Of a stretch of 47,463 nt of DNA, positions 39,026-47,463 are shown piece by piece. Every line of letters begins with the position of its first letter. Within the stretch, counting starts at the first letter, position 1. Made by a program: the position numbers and the translations under genes. The stretch lies in contig DATLUO010000114.1 of NCBI GenBank assembly GCA_035533075.1, forward strand, positions 1 to 47,463, given 5' to 3'. The notes below the pieces were generated by a model that saw only the letters and a program-made list of their open reading frames with translations, did not search any database and was not told the DNA's origin. This DNA is from Pirellulales bacterium (GTDB taxonomy: Bacteria > Planctomycetota > Planctomycetia > Pirellulales > JAICIG01).

Positions 39026-40726
39026 TCACTCAACGCGCTTGCCGAAATGAAAGCGCAGGCGGTCGATCGCCCGCCGCACCTCAGCCTCGACTTCGCTCTC
39101 GGTCAACCTCTCCGCTTCGACCAGAACCGCGGCCAGTTCGCGCAACGTGGCGCGGCTCAATCGCGGGTCGTAGAGCAGCATCAGCCGACGTTCGACCAGG
39201 TCGTCGAGCCGACGCACCCATTCGTGATCGATCACCCAGCGGACAAATCGCCGCGGCAAATCGGTGCCCGAAACGCAATCCCGGCCGTTTGCGGCGCACT
39301 CGGCCAGAATCGTGGCGGCCTCGGCGCCGCAAAGCTCCCAGACCGTGCGGACCTGCTCGACGGTGAAGCCCGTCTCCTCCGCCACGCGGCGCCATCGACG
39401 TTCCCTCAGTGTGCGATCTGCCGAATAACCTTCCGCGCCGGGCAAGGGCCTTTCGCGGCTGGTTTGCGGCGGCGGCCCAAGACCAAGCCGGTCCCGGACC
39501 GCCACCACCGACGATTCAGCCAGCGAGCGACAGGTGGTCAGCTTGCCGCCGATCACCGAAAAGACGGGCACGGCCCCGCCGGTGTGTTCTTCCAGCCAAT
39601 GCCGGCGCGTGATGACCGCCGTGGTCGTCTCGTCGACCCGCGGCAGTGGGCGGACGCCGCTATAGTACATGTCGATGTCCGATCGTGTCAGGCCGGCCGA
39701 GGGCAGCACCTCATTCGCGGCGGCGAGCAGATACGCCAATTCGTCTTCGCTCGCTGTGGCCTCGGCCGGGTCTGCGGAGAACGGCACATCCGTCGTGCCA
39801 ACCAGCACCGAGCGGCCGAACGGCAGGATGAACACCGGCCGGCCATCGGCGGCTTCGGCATAGATGCCGACGTCGCCGAGCGCCTCGCGCAGCGCGGTAT
39901 TCGCAGTGACAAAGTGGCTCCCCTTCGTTCCGCCCATCAGGGTCTTGGAAGGCACGTGAAGTTGCCGCAGCGTGCGATCGACCCAGGCGCCGGTGGCATT
40001 GACGATGGCCGCCGGCTCGACCGAAATGACGGCCGCCTCGGCTCCCTGCGGACGAATGCTCGCCGTCGTGCCGTTCAGGCCCGCCTGGTGATAGGTCAGC
40101 AATTGAAACGAAACGCCCCGCTCGGCGGCGATGCGCCGAGCGTCGTCGAAGAGCGCCACGACGAACCTCTCCGGATACCGAATCTGCGCGTCGTAATAGC
40201 TGCACAGCCAGGGATACTTCCGCCGATCGACCGGCGGAGCGTCGGGAGCCTGCGGCGAGACCACTTCATGCCGGGGAAGCGTGGAATCGCGGGCGTACCA
40301 ATCGTAGAGCCGCAGTCCGGCCCGCACGAGCCACAGTCCGCGGCGCGGCGCCGACGTTGCTGCCGCTCGCCGCAGCTTGAGAAACCTTAGCGCCGACTCG
40401 ATCACGCCGCCGAAACGATTGCTGACGGGAATGAACAGCCGCAACGGCTTGACGAACTGCGGGGCCAGCCGCAACAGTCGGGCACGTTCGGCCAGCGACT
40501 CGCGCACCAGGTCGAATTCGCCGTATTCCAGATAGCGGAGTCCGCCGTGGATCAGCCGTGAGGAGTAAGCCGTGGCGCCGCACGCCAGGTCGCCGGTATC
40601 GACCACGATGGTCGACGTGCCCGACAGTGCGAACTCGCGGGCCAGCGCCGCGCCGTTGATGCCGGCTCCCAGGATGAGCACGAGCGAATCGTGCGGCGGA
40701 TCGAGCGACGTGTCATGGTCTGGCAT
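39026..40726 (-). CDS. glpD: FAD-dependent glycerol-3-phosphate dehydrogenase
   Basis: 566 residues. It oxidises sn-glycerol 3-phosphate to dihydroxyacetone phosphate, passing electrons via FAD to the quinone pool at the membrane. The FAD-binding motif is LILGAGINGAALAREFALSG, followed by SSRLIHGGLRYLEYGEFDLV, a GlpD signature. PVFILPFGRSVLVGTTDVPF and VFSVIGGKLTTCRSLAE are further landmarks, and a C-terminal helical domain (about 425-566) is present. The start ATG at 40726 matches the family. The frame is open far upstream but without meaning. It is divergent from the sugar-isomerase-like gene at 40871. Confidence 0.92.
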   Translation of the reverse strand: MPDHDTSLDPPHDSLVLILGAGINGAALAREFALSGTSTIVVDTGDLACGATAYSSRLIHGGLRYLEYGEFDLVRESLAERARLLRLAPQFVKPLRLFIPVSNRFGGVIESALRFLKLRRAAATSAPRRGLWLVRAGLRLYDWYARDSTLPRHEVVSPQAPDAPPVDRRKYPWLCSYYDAQIRYPERFVVALFDDARRIAAERGVSFQLLTYHQAGLNGTTASIRPQGAEAAVISVEPAAIVNATGAWVDRTLRQLHVPSKTLMGGTKGSHFVTANTALREALGDVGIYAEAADGRPVFILPFGRSVLVGTTDVPFSADPAEATASEDELAYLLAAANEVLPSAGLTRSDIDMYYSGVRPLPRVDETTTAVITRRHWLEEHTGGAVPVFSVIGGKLTTCRSLAESSVVAVRDRLGLGPPPQTSRERPLPGAEGYSADRTLRERRWRRVAEETGFTVEQVRTVWELCGAEAATILAECAANGRDCVSGTDLPRRFVRWVIDHEWVRRLDDLVERRLMLLYDPRLSRATLRELAAVLVEAERLTESEVEAEVRRAIDRLRFHFGKRVE

Positions 40727-40870
40727 CGTCCCTATTGTAGCGATGCCGCTTGGGGCGCGACGTCTTTTTGCCGTGCCCGCTTTTTCGGCTGAACGAGGCG
40801 ACCTCGACGGGCGACGACGGCTCGGCTTATACTTTCGGTTACGAAGTACACTGCCAATTCCGACAAACCC

Positions 40871-41755
40871 ATGCCTCATGAAGACATCCGCATCGGCACG
40901 CTGGTCAAGGCCGACCGCAATCCGATCGGTTACATCCGCCAAATCCTGCCCCACGGCTTCGAGAGCTTTCAACTTACCTTCCCCAGCGTGCTGGAAGGGC
41001 CCGATCTCGGGCAACTTGCCGAACAAGTGCGCCGCCTGCTCGACGAACAAGGCACGGCCGTCGTCAGCTCGCTGGGCATCTACGGAAACCCGTTGGTCGA
41101 CGGGCGCGTGGCCGAGGGGTTCGCCGCCTTGATCGACGCCGCCGGGTCGTTTGGCTGCCGGTTGGTGTGCGGCTTTACCGGGCGAATCGTCGGTCGGCCG
41201 GTGCCCGAATCGCTGCCGAAATTCCGCGAAGTCTTCACGCCCTTGGCCAAGCGGGCTGAAGATCGCGGCGTGCGGATCGCCTTCGAGAACTGCGACATGC
41301 ACGGCACCTGGGAAACGGGCGACTGGAACATCGCCCACGCCCCCAGCGCCTGGGAGATGATGTTTCACGAGGTGCCCAGCGACGCGATTGGACTCGAATG
41401 GGAACCGTGCCACCAGATGGTGAGCCTCATCGACCCGCTGCCGCAACTCCGCAATTGGGTGCATAAAGTGTTTCACCTGCATGGAAAAGATGCCAACGTA
41501 CTCTGGGACGTGGTCCGCACCGACGGGATTCGCGGCGGCAAGCCGTATGTCTATCATCGCACGCCGGGCTTCGGCGACACCAACTGGTCCGACGTGATCA
41601 CCATCTTGCGGCAAGCGGGCTTTCGCGGTTCGATCGATATCGAAGGCTGGCACGATCCGGTCTATCGGGACGAGTTGGAAATGACCGGGCAGGTCCGTGC
41701 CTTGCGGTATCTGAAAGAATGTCGCGGCGGCCAGTTCGTGCCGAATCCCTCGTAG
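40871..41755 (+). CDS. sugar phosphate isomerase/epimerase-type TIM barrel
   Basis: 294 residues of the AP-endonuclease 2/xylose-isomerase-like barrel. Metal-site residues are suggested by IAFENCDMHG (Glu), GLEWEPCHQM (Glu/His region), VFHLHGKDAN (His) and GSIDIEGWHDPV (Glu). Proteins of this family isomerise or epimerise sugars or inositols. An inositol substrate would fit the ino1 gene in the window but this is only association. It starts 145 bases from the divergent glpD. Its TAG stop lies in the terminal GTAG of a family C element. Confidence 0.85.
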   Translation: MPHEDIRIGTLVKADRNPIGYIRQILPHGFESFQLTFPSVLEGPDLGQLAEQVRRLLDEQGTAVVSSLGIYGNPLVDGRVAEGFAALIDAAGSFGCRLVCGFTGRIVGRPVPESLPKFREVFTPLAKRAEDRGVRIAFENCDMHGTWETGDWNIAHAPSAWEMMFHEVPSDAIGLEWEPCHQMVSLIDPLPQLRNWVHKVFHLHGKDANVLWDVVRTDGIRGGKPYVYHRTPGFGDTNWSDVITILRQAGFRGSIDIEGWHDPVYRDELEMTGQVRALRYLKECRGGQFVPNPS

Positions 41756-41870
41756 CCCGCTTGTTCCGCAAGCGGAGGGGCGATGCTGACCGTTGACGTC
41801 TTCCCGAAGGAAGACGCCCGAATTTGTCGAGAGCCGTTCCGCTCACGGAGTGCCCGGGCTACGTAGCCCG
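41752..41870. repeat. family C element between convergent genes
   Basis: GTAGCCCGCTTGTTCCGCAA ... TTCCGCTCACGGAGTGCCCG with the terminal CGGGCTAC, followed by a second GTAGCCCGC half-copy to 41870. An internal GTCTTCCCGAAGGAAGAC hairpin is present. The left GTAG holds the TAG stop of the isomerase-like gene. The stop of the large propeller gene begins immediately behind the right end. Confidence 0.8.
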
Positions 41871-44800
41871 CTATGGCGGCAGCGGCTGCGCGCTGAAGAG
41901 ATAGGCCAACAGATCGCGCAGCTCCTGCTCGGTCTTGACGAGTCCCGAGGGCATCGGCGAGATGGTGCTGTGGGCGCGCTGTTCGATGTCGGCTTTCGCG
42001 ACGGTGGCGCGTTTGGCGTCGGGCAACAACAGCTCCAATTGCTCGTCGGTGTCGTTGACCACCAGGCCGCTCAGCGTGCGGCCGTCGGCCAGGGCCAAGG
42101 TTGTGCCGCGAAAAGGATCGGCCACCTGCTTGCTGGGCAGCAGGACCGACTCGACCACGTAGGCCGTGTTAAAGCGGCGGCGGAGGCCGGCCAGGTTTGG
42201 CGCTCCGCCGCCCGGCTGCTCGAGTGTGACGCCGTGACACTTTGTGCAGCCGAGCGAACCGAACAAGGCCCGGCCTCGCTGCGCGTCACCCTCGCTGACC
42301 GCATTGCTCCAGTCGGCCGAAAGCAGTTCCGCCGGCACCTGGTCGCCGCCCGTGGCGGCTTGCTTCAGCCGCTCGGCCAACAGCCCAAAATCGACCTTCT
42401 CAGGCACGCCCGCCACGACGCCCTTGGCCGCGCGGAATCGCACCGTGATGTCGTTCATCGACGGCCGATCGACGCGTATCAAGACGTCGTTGCTTCCCGG
42501 TTGCAACTCGAACGCAGCGCCGTGTGAGGCGATGGCGACCGCTTGGCCGTTATGCCATACCGCGGCCGGGCCGCCGTCGGCAAGCTCGACGACGGCGGGT
42601 TGCCGCGCCGTGCTTTGGAGCTGGAAACAGAGATACAGCCGGCTTGACGGCTGGTCGCTGGAAAAGCTGCTGGTGAACCGTCCCTCGACCGGTTCCACCT
42701 GCTTCCATCCAAGACGCTCTGCTCCGGCCGGATACGTTGCCGACAAATCGATCGGCCCGCGATCGGGCGGCGCGGCCTTTTCCAAAAAGAACGACTCGTC
42801 GCCCGTCGGCCCCAGCAGCCAGGCCCGCTCGACCTTACGCGCGGCATACGTCGCCGCCTGACTTGCCAGCAGGCGACGGCGCGCTTCTGCGATTTGAGGC
42901 CCGGTAGCGGGATCGTTCAGCAAACTCAGGAAAAAAGCCGACTGTTCCACGACGTCGCTGTTTGAGTCGCCGAGAGCAGCCGTGAGCAGATCGAACAGCC
43001 GCCGCTCGTCGTCCGTATGCGGCGCCGACTTCCACCACTCGGCCGTCGTAAAGCTGCCGACGCGCCCCAGGGCCCGCAAATCGACCGGCTTCTCGGCGTC
43101 GGCGAAAGTGAGTCTGAAGGAGGCGTTGCCCGAGTTATAAGACAGCGGCAAACCTTCCGGCGGAGCATAATCCGATGGTGGAACGGTCAAACGGAAGCCG
43201 GCGGCAAGGATTGCGGTGCGCCGATCGGCAGCATCGTCCGACCGCGCCAAGCCGGCCAGTTCTTCATACGTGGCGCGCCGGGCAAGGAGCTTGGCCGCCG
43301 TCTGCCGCAAGTACGTGTCATCGCCGGCCGCCAACCGGGCAATGACGCCGACGGGCAAATCGCCGTCGCGATCGAACAACGCGACCAGTGCGGCAAGCTG
43401 CACGGACGGCTCGGCATCGTCCAGGGCGGCGGTAAACAACTCATCCGGCGCCTCGAGCCGACGGTATTCAGCCAGTGCGCGAAGCGCCTGCCGCCGCAAT
43501 TCGGCATCGCTGTTTTTCGCCAAACCGATCAGCAAGCGGCGGGCGTCGGCCGGGCCGCTGGCGGCGGCCAGCCAGGGAAGATGATATTTGGCCGTGCCCG
43601 ATGGGTCGATGTGTGCCAGCCGCGCCGCGGCTTCGTCGAGCAGGTCGCCGCCGCGGCGAAGCAATTCCTGGTGAGCGGCCGCGCGCCGTTGCCACAGCCC
43701 GTGCGAGAGCTCTTGCCACAGCCTTTCGGCCGAGACGCGGCCGACGTCGATGGGCTGCCACTGGCGGTCGGTTTCTCTGGAATTGGTGACCATCACGAGG
43801 TCGCTGTAGCAATGGGGCGACCCGACGTTGCCGCCCAGGTAAAGCTCGGTGACGAAGAACCGGCCATCCGGGCCGATCGCCGTCGCCACGGGCCGGGCAA
43901 AGCCGCGACCCAGCGTATAGTTGTCTTCTCGCGTCGAAAAGCTCGCGCCGCGGGGAACCAAGGGGCAATTCTGCACCGTCATCTGGTCCCAGCGCGCCAT
44001 CAAGAGGGATCCACCGTAGCCCGCTTGCTCCGCAAGCGGAACCGAGGTTGCCGAGCGGGACGGTGGTTCGTGAGGGAAAGCGTCATCGACGGGAGCGCCC
44101 TTCCGCTCACGGAGTGAGCGGGCTACGTGGCCGTCACGCCACACCAATCCGCAGGGCACGCCGCGTCCCATCGTCGCCGTGAGCGGCTCGACGAGGTCGT
44201 ATCGCCATGGGCTTTTGGAAGCCATCCAGCCGCGCGGCCAGGCGAAGTCGATGTGCGGCGTCACGTGCAACAGCCGGGCAGGCGCATAGAGATCGGCCCG
44301 GCTCTCGTGGTCGTTGTCGTTGGTAAACAGATCCCAGCGCGGGCTGAACGCCAGGCCGACCGGTCCGCGCAGGCCGCCGGCCACCACCTGAACGCGGCTG
44401 CCATCGGGCCGCATCCGCAGCACGGCACCCACGCCGGTGTAGGGTACGCGCTCGCCGTTCGGTCCGCAGTAAAGCGTCCAATGCCCCCAATGATCGGGCC
44501 GGTTCCAGTCGCCATAGTTCAACAGCGGGTCGCCGTGCGTCAGGTAAAGATCGCCTTCCGGCCCCCAGGCCAGGCAATGAAAGCTGACGTGCAGATCGAG
44601 CGGCAGCCCCCATAGGATGCGCCGAGGGTTGACGCCCAGCTCGACGCGCCCGCGCGGCAAAAGATAAAGGGCGTTGTCGGCCAGCACATACAGGTCGTCG
44701 CCGCGGAATTCGACGTCCATGACAATCGAATCCGGCGGCAGACGGCAAACTTGCTGCCGCAGCAAAAAGCCGCCCGGCGCGGGTTCGAAAAGATACACGG

Positions 44801-46478
44801 CCTCGCGCGCGCCGACGAACACACGCCCGGCACTGTCGACTTTGACGCCCAGGTAGGCGTCGTCGCGAGAGCGGTCGACGACCTGGCTGCGTGAGAAGGC
44901 GTCGGCCGGCAGCAGGTTCGGGCCCGGCGGTGGAACCAGACCCTGCTCGCGTGTCTCGCCGGCGACTTGCCGGGCGATGTTTTTCAGCTTGGAACGGTCG
45001 AGCGTGTCGCCCGATGGTTCCGTAAAGACCCACAGCCCAACCGTCTGCTCGTCCGCTTGCGGCGGCCCATCGCCACGATGCGGTCGCTCGCGAACGCCGC
45101 GACTCAATCGCACGTGGGCGATTTCGCCGTTGCAGCCGAGGCCGCCTTCCACAAGCCGGCCGAGGGCCAAACTACCGGGCACGGCCGCTTTGCCCGTCGC
45201 TTCCATCGCCTGGTCGGCCACGACCTCGCCATCGACGAGCAACCGCACGCGCGCCGGCTCGTAGAGCATGGCCACGCCGTGCCACTCGCCGTCGCAGACA
45301 TCTCTGGACGAGCGGACGTGGTCGGGCTTCATGCCGGGCAGATAGGCGGTGAGCGTGCCGCTACCCGCCATCGAAAACAGCTCCCAGTGTGCGCCCGACT
45401 GCTTGGTGTCGTTGGCCACGAGAATGTTGTAGTTGTCGCGCGCGGTCAGCCTGGCCCGACATTCGACGCTCAACGGCGGCTGCCGGTAATCGGCCCTGCC
45501 TTCAGCGATTCGGCCGAGAAACTGCCCGGCTGGCATGGCGGGAAGCTCGCCCACGGTCGTGCGGGGCGTTGGTTTTTCGCGGCGGGGAGATTGGTACTGC
45601 AGTTGAGCGACGAGCCAATCGAGGCCGTCGAGGTTGTCACGCAGCCGTTCTTCGGCGTCATCCTGGGTGTGGCCGAGGATTCCGATGGGGCCGCGGTAGC
45701 CACTGGCGCAAATCGTGCGCAGCAGCGGCAGGTCGATCGCGCCTTGCCCGAGCGGCAGGATCTTTCTGCCGACGTGGTCGCCCTCGCGGTCCATGCCGTT
45801 GAGATTGAGTGCCAGCAAATGCGGCAGCATCTTCTCGAGCAGGGTCACGAAGCGGTCGAGATGATCGTGGCCGTGGTGCAGGTTATAGACGATGCCGACG
45901 TTCGGCATTCCGAGCCGCTGGACGACGGCCAGCTCATTCTCCGGTTCGCCGAACCAGCCGCCGTGGTTATAAAGGGCGACTTTGCAGCCGAGCTTGGCGG
46001 CTTCGTCGGCGATCGGCTTGATCGTCGCGGCGGCCGCGGCGAGCTTCGCGGCCTGATCGCCCTGGGGCGCCGGGTCGCCCATCGTCACCCAGAGCTGGGT
46101 GTGAATGTTGTGGCGGCGCAGGGCTTCGAGAATCGTCCTGGCCTCGTCGTTGAGCGCGGCGGGAAACCAAACGGCGTCGAGCGAAATGTGGTGTTCCTTG
46201 AGCGCCGCGATCTCGCGCTCGAAGGTCGGAAGTTGTTCGGCCCGCCAGTCATAGGCGAACCGTTCGAAACCGAGTCGCTCGAGCATGGCCGCGCGTTCTT
46301 CCGGCGTGCGCTTCGCCCGATCGAACGGCACGATGCACCAGGCGACCAGGTTGTTTCGCGAGAAAAGTTCCGAGCAATTGTCCGCGGCGGCGGCCTGAGT
46401 TTGCATTCCGGCGAGCAGGGCCAGAACGGACAGGAACGGCAGGGACAGTCCAGGTGCGATGCGAAGAAGTGTCGCCAT
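41871..46478 (-). CDS. giant exported multidomain protein: isomerase-like barrel, LamG, beta-propeller, HEAT, cytochrome c
   Basis: 1535 residues. The signal peptide is LPFLSVLALLAGMQTQAAAA. A TIM barrel of the isomerase/epimerase type follows (about 35-310; VALYNHGGWFGEPENELAVV, LHHGHDHLDRF). Next are a LamG domain (about 325-475), a PVC-type dehydrogenase-like beta-propeller (about 510-905), HEAT-like helical repeats (about 930-1130), a further strand-rich domain, and a C-terminal cytochrome c domain with the haem motif CTKCH at about 1410 and the family ending PMPSGLVKTEQELRDLLAYL. Its probable role is periplasmic redox or binding of a carbohydrate. Residues about 784-821 are a family C repeat in frame. 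ATG 46478 suits the signal, and 46511 is an alternative. Confidence 0.85.
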   Translation of the reverse strand: MATLLRIAPGLSLPFLSVLALLAGMQTQAAAADNCSELFSRNNLVAWCIVPFDRAKRTPEERAAMLERLGFERFAYDWRAEQLPTFEREIAALKEHHISLDAVWFPAALNDEARTILEALRRHNIHTQLWVTMGDPAPQGDQAAKLAAAAATIKPIADEAAKLGCKVALYNHGGWFGEPENELAVVQRLGMPNVGIVYNLHHGHDHLDRFVTLLEKMLPHLLALNLNGMDREGDHVGRKILPLGQGAIDLPLLRTICASGYRGPIGILGHTQDDAEERLRDNLDGLDWLVAQLQYQSPRREKPTPRTTVGELPAMPAGQFLGRIAEGRADYRQPPLSVECRARLTARDNYNILVANDTKQSGAHWELFSMAGSGTLTAYLPGMKPDHVRSSRDVCDGEWHGVAMLYEPARVRLLVDGEVVADQAMEATGKAAVPGSLALGRLVEGGLGCNGEIAHVRLSRGVRERPHRGDGPPQADEQTVGLWVFTEPSGDTLDRSKLKNIARQVAGETREQGLVPPPGPNLLPADAFSRSQVVDRSRDDAYLGVKVDSAGRVFVGAREAVYLFEPAPGGFLLRQQVCRLPPDSIVMDVEFRGDDLYVLADNALYLLPRGRVELGVNPRRILWGLPLDLHVSFHCLAWGPEGDLYLTHGDPLLNYGDWNRPDHWGHWTLYCGPNGERVPYTGVGAVLRMRPDGSRVQVVAGGLRGPVGLAFSPRWDLFTNDNDHESRADLYAPARLLHVTPHIDFAWPRGWMASKSPWRYDLVEPLTATMGRGVPCGLVWRDGHVARSLRERKGAPVDDAFPHEPPSRSATSVPLAEQAGYGGSLLMARWDQMTVQNCPLVPRGASFSTREDNYTLGRGFARPVATAIGPDGRFFVTELYLGGNVGSPHCYSDLVMVTNSRETDRQWQPIDVGRVSAERLWQELSHGLWQRRAAAHQELLRRGGDLLDEAAARLAHIDPSGTAKYHLPWLAAASGPADARRLLIGLAKNSDAELRRQALRALAEYRRLEAPDELFTAALDDAEPSVQLAALVALFDRDGDLPVGVIARLAAGDDTYLRQTAAKLLARRATYEELAGLARSDDAADRRTAILAAGFRLTVPPSDYAPPEGLPLSYNSGNASFRLTFADAEKPVDLRALGRVGSFTTAEWWKSAPHTDDERRLFDLLTAALGDSNSDVVEQSAFFLSLLNDPATGPQIAEARRRLLASQAATYAARKVERAWLLGPTGDESFFLEKAAPPDRGPIDLSATYPAGAERLGWKQVEPVEGRFTSSFSSDQPSSRLYLCFQLQSTARQPAVVELADGGPAAVWHNGQAVAIASHGAAFELQPGSNDVLIRVDRPSMNDITVRFRAAKGVVAGVPEKVDFGLLAERLKQAATGGDQVPAELLSADWSNAVSEGDAQRGRALFGSLGCTKCHGVTLEQPGGGAPNLAGLRRRFNTAYVVESVLLPSKQVADPFRGTTLALADGRTLSGLVVNDTDEQLELLLPDAKRATVAKADIEQRAHSTISPMPSGLVKTEQELRDLLAYLFSAQPLPP
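44016..44126. repeat. family C element in frame inside the propeller gene
   Basis: 111 bp, exactly 37 codons, with GTAGCCCGCTTGCTCCGCAA at one end and CTCACGGAGTGAGCGGGCTA at the other. The gene stays open because its frame reads the terminal GTA-GCC rather than the TAG. Flanked by CCAC and GTGG. Confidence 0.85.
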
Positions 46479-46547
46479 GAAAGAAACTGTGGGGGAAGGA
46501 ATCAGGGGCAATGTTGTTCATTATTGTACACGAATACGCGGACCGCC

Positions 46548-47463
46548 CTATCGCTCGACAATCTTATTCCCGAACAGGAGTTTGTCGACTTCGACCAGCC
46601 GAAACTCGCGCCGCCTGGCGATGCTGTCGTCGACCAGCCGCATCAGGGCCGCGGCCTCGATGAAGGCCACGCTGCGGACCGGCGTGCCGGTCATGAAGCC
46701 GGCCAGCTTGTCGAGATCGTCCGGGCGAAAGCCGTGACCGATCACGGCGAAATAGACGCGTTCGATGCCCGACAGGGCCAGCTCGCGAGCGTGCCGCGTG
46801 GCGTATTCGCAGAACTGGCGGTCGTCGGTGCCCAACGTGTATCCGCGCCGCCGGACCTTGGCGTCGATGATCACGGCGAACCGCTCGACGGCGGCGACGG
46901 CCAGACAATCGGCCGTTCGCCCGCAGCCCTGGCCCAGTTCTCGCACCTCGAAGCCCAGGCAGCGAAAGGCCTCGGCACAGCGCTGCTCGAACCGCGTCGA
47001 AACCGGCATGGTCGTTTTGCCGCCGTCGCCGGCAACGCCCTCCGCCGCAACGCCCTCCGCGGCTCCGTCGGCGGCGTCTGCGGTCGGCACGGCGGGACCA
47101 TGCAGTCCGCGGGCAAGCTGCTCCAAATCCCACAGCGTGGCGGGCAAATGGGGAAATCGCTGCGCCGCGGGAGGTCTGCAGGCGGCCTCGCTTGGGCCGT
47201 GCGATGCCGGCCCGCTGGCCGCGGGCGTATCGTCGCCGCCGCGGTCCTCGCCGTCTGCCGCGTTGCGGCCGCGCACCCACAGCCGGTCTTGCCGCTCGGC
47301 GATGCGCGTGGCGATGGTCAAGAACCGCGGGTCGCCGTTTTGCTCGCGGACGGTCTGTTCGGCGATCGTCGTGACCGGCGCCTGGTCGCCGGCCAGCCCG
47401 CTTCTTCGCCGCGCCGAGCGCTCTTTCGACGTCCGCCGATCTTGCCGGCTGCGATCGAAGCTT
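46548..47463 (-). CDS. PD-(D/E)XK nuclease-like protein, 5' end outside window
   Basis: The frame is open to the right edge, so the start lies beyond position 47463 and about 305 codons are visible. The C-terminal half has FEQRCAEAFRCLGFEVREL, then the candidate metal-binding core RTADCLAVAAVERFAVIIDA with DAK (D-x(n)-DxK), and a long helix after it, as in restriction-endonuclease-like folds (FokI C-terminal type). The visible N-terminal part (QAPVTTIAEQTVREQNGDPR) is helical and is followed by an acidic, Gly/Ala-rich linker. It could be part of a restriction, repair or DNA-processing enzyme. A TTG at 47319-47321 is an unlikely internal start. No partner methylase is in view. Confidence 0.7.
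   Translation of the reverse strand, partial: SFDRSRQDRRTSKERSARRRSGLAGDQAPVTTIAEQTVREQNGDPRFLTIATRIAERQDRLWVRGRNAADGEDRGGDDTPAASGPASHGPSEAACRPPAAQRFPHLPATLWDLEQLARGLHGPAVPTADAADGAAEGVAAEGVAGDGGKTTMPVSTRFEQRCAEAFRCLGFEVRELGQGCGRTADCLAVAAVERFAVIIDAKVRRRGYTLGTDDRQFCEYATRHARELALSGIERVYFAVIGHGFRPDDLDKLAGFMTGTPVRSVAFIEAAALMRLVDDSIARRREFRLVEVDKLLFGNKIVER

Noticed and set aside
40727-41653. N-terminal extension of glpD to 41653
   Set aside because: The extension is antisense to the isomerase-like gene and not similar to GlpD; the FAD motif lies just behind the ATG at 40726.
1-47463. tRNA and rRNA genes
   Set aside because: I saw no cloverleaf with a T-loop consensus and no rRNA core sequence; a covariance-model search would be decisive.

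Overview
The window looks like a high-GC planctomycete chromosome (Pirellulales-like). Lineage-typical families support this: a DUF1559 pilin-like protein with a type IV prepilin leader, a Tat-exported DUF1501 protein, a very large secreted propeller/HEAT/cytochrome c protein, and short secretin/STN-type proteins. No rRNA or tRNA gene was recognised by eye. Most genes are on the minus strand and many stand alone.

Layout. 1-6500: a LamG remnant, an exported unknown protein, an M24 peptidase, a lipoprotein resembling the flagellar rod protein FlgG, a TrmB-CBS fusion, and an HNH nuclease with a small partner. 6500-10120: inositol-3-phosphate synthase divergent from a class I aminotransferase, then an rRNA-type methyltransferase. 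10220-17460 (minus): part of a Tad/Flp pilus locus, read as flp, flp, small ORF, cpaA, cpaB, cpaC, cpaE, then an SGNH-like protein. The TadA/CpaF ATPase and the TadB/TadC platform genes are absent. 18150-20540: a methyltransferase and a membrane glycosyltransferase-like protein. 20720-25900: pncB, a membrane protein and a small protein, a paralogue fragment, a truncated secretin-like protein, and a cyclophilin lipoprotein. 26070-28740: an unknown protein with an ADP-ribosyltransferase-like look, a secreted serine protease, and a junction of two gene remnants including a three-Cys-motif partner (tcmP) piece. 28830-33510: an RND efflux pump and its adaptor. 33910-41760: DUF1501, DUF1559, a small membrane protein, HDOD, TPR, glpD and a sugar-isomerase-like protein. 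41870-47463: the giant propeller/cytochrome protein and an edge-truncated nuclease-like protein.

The most distinctive feature is the density of short palindromic repeats. I distinguish eight families (A-H, defined in the entries), about 25 copies in 47 kb, sometimes nested inside each other. Several supply stop codons to flanking genes, one supplies a start region, one appears to have truncated a gene, and three copies sit in frame inside large exported or membrane proteins. The families look like non-autonomous, MITE/REP-like elements. No transposase is encoded in the window, so how they spread is unknown. This repeat system is the best candidate here for something undescribed.
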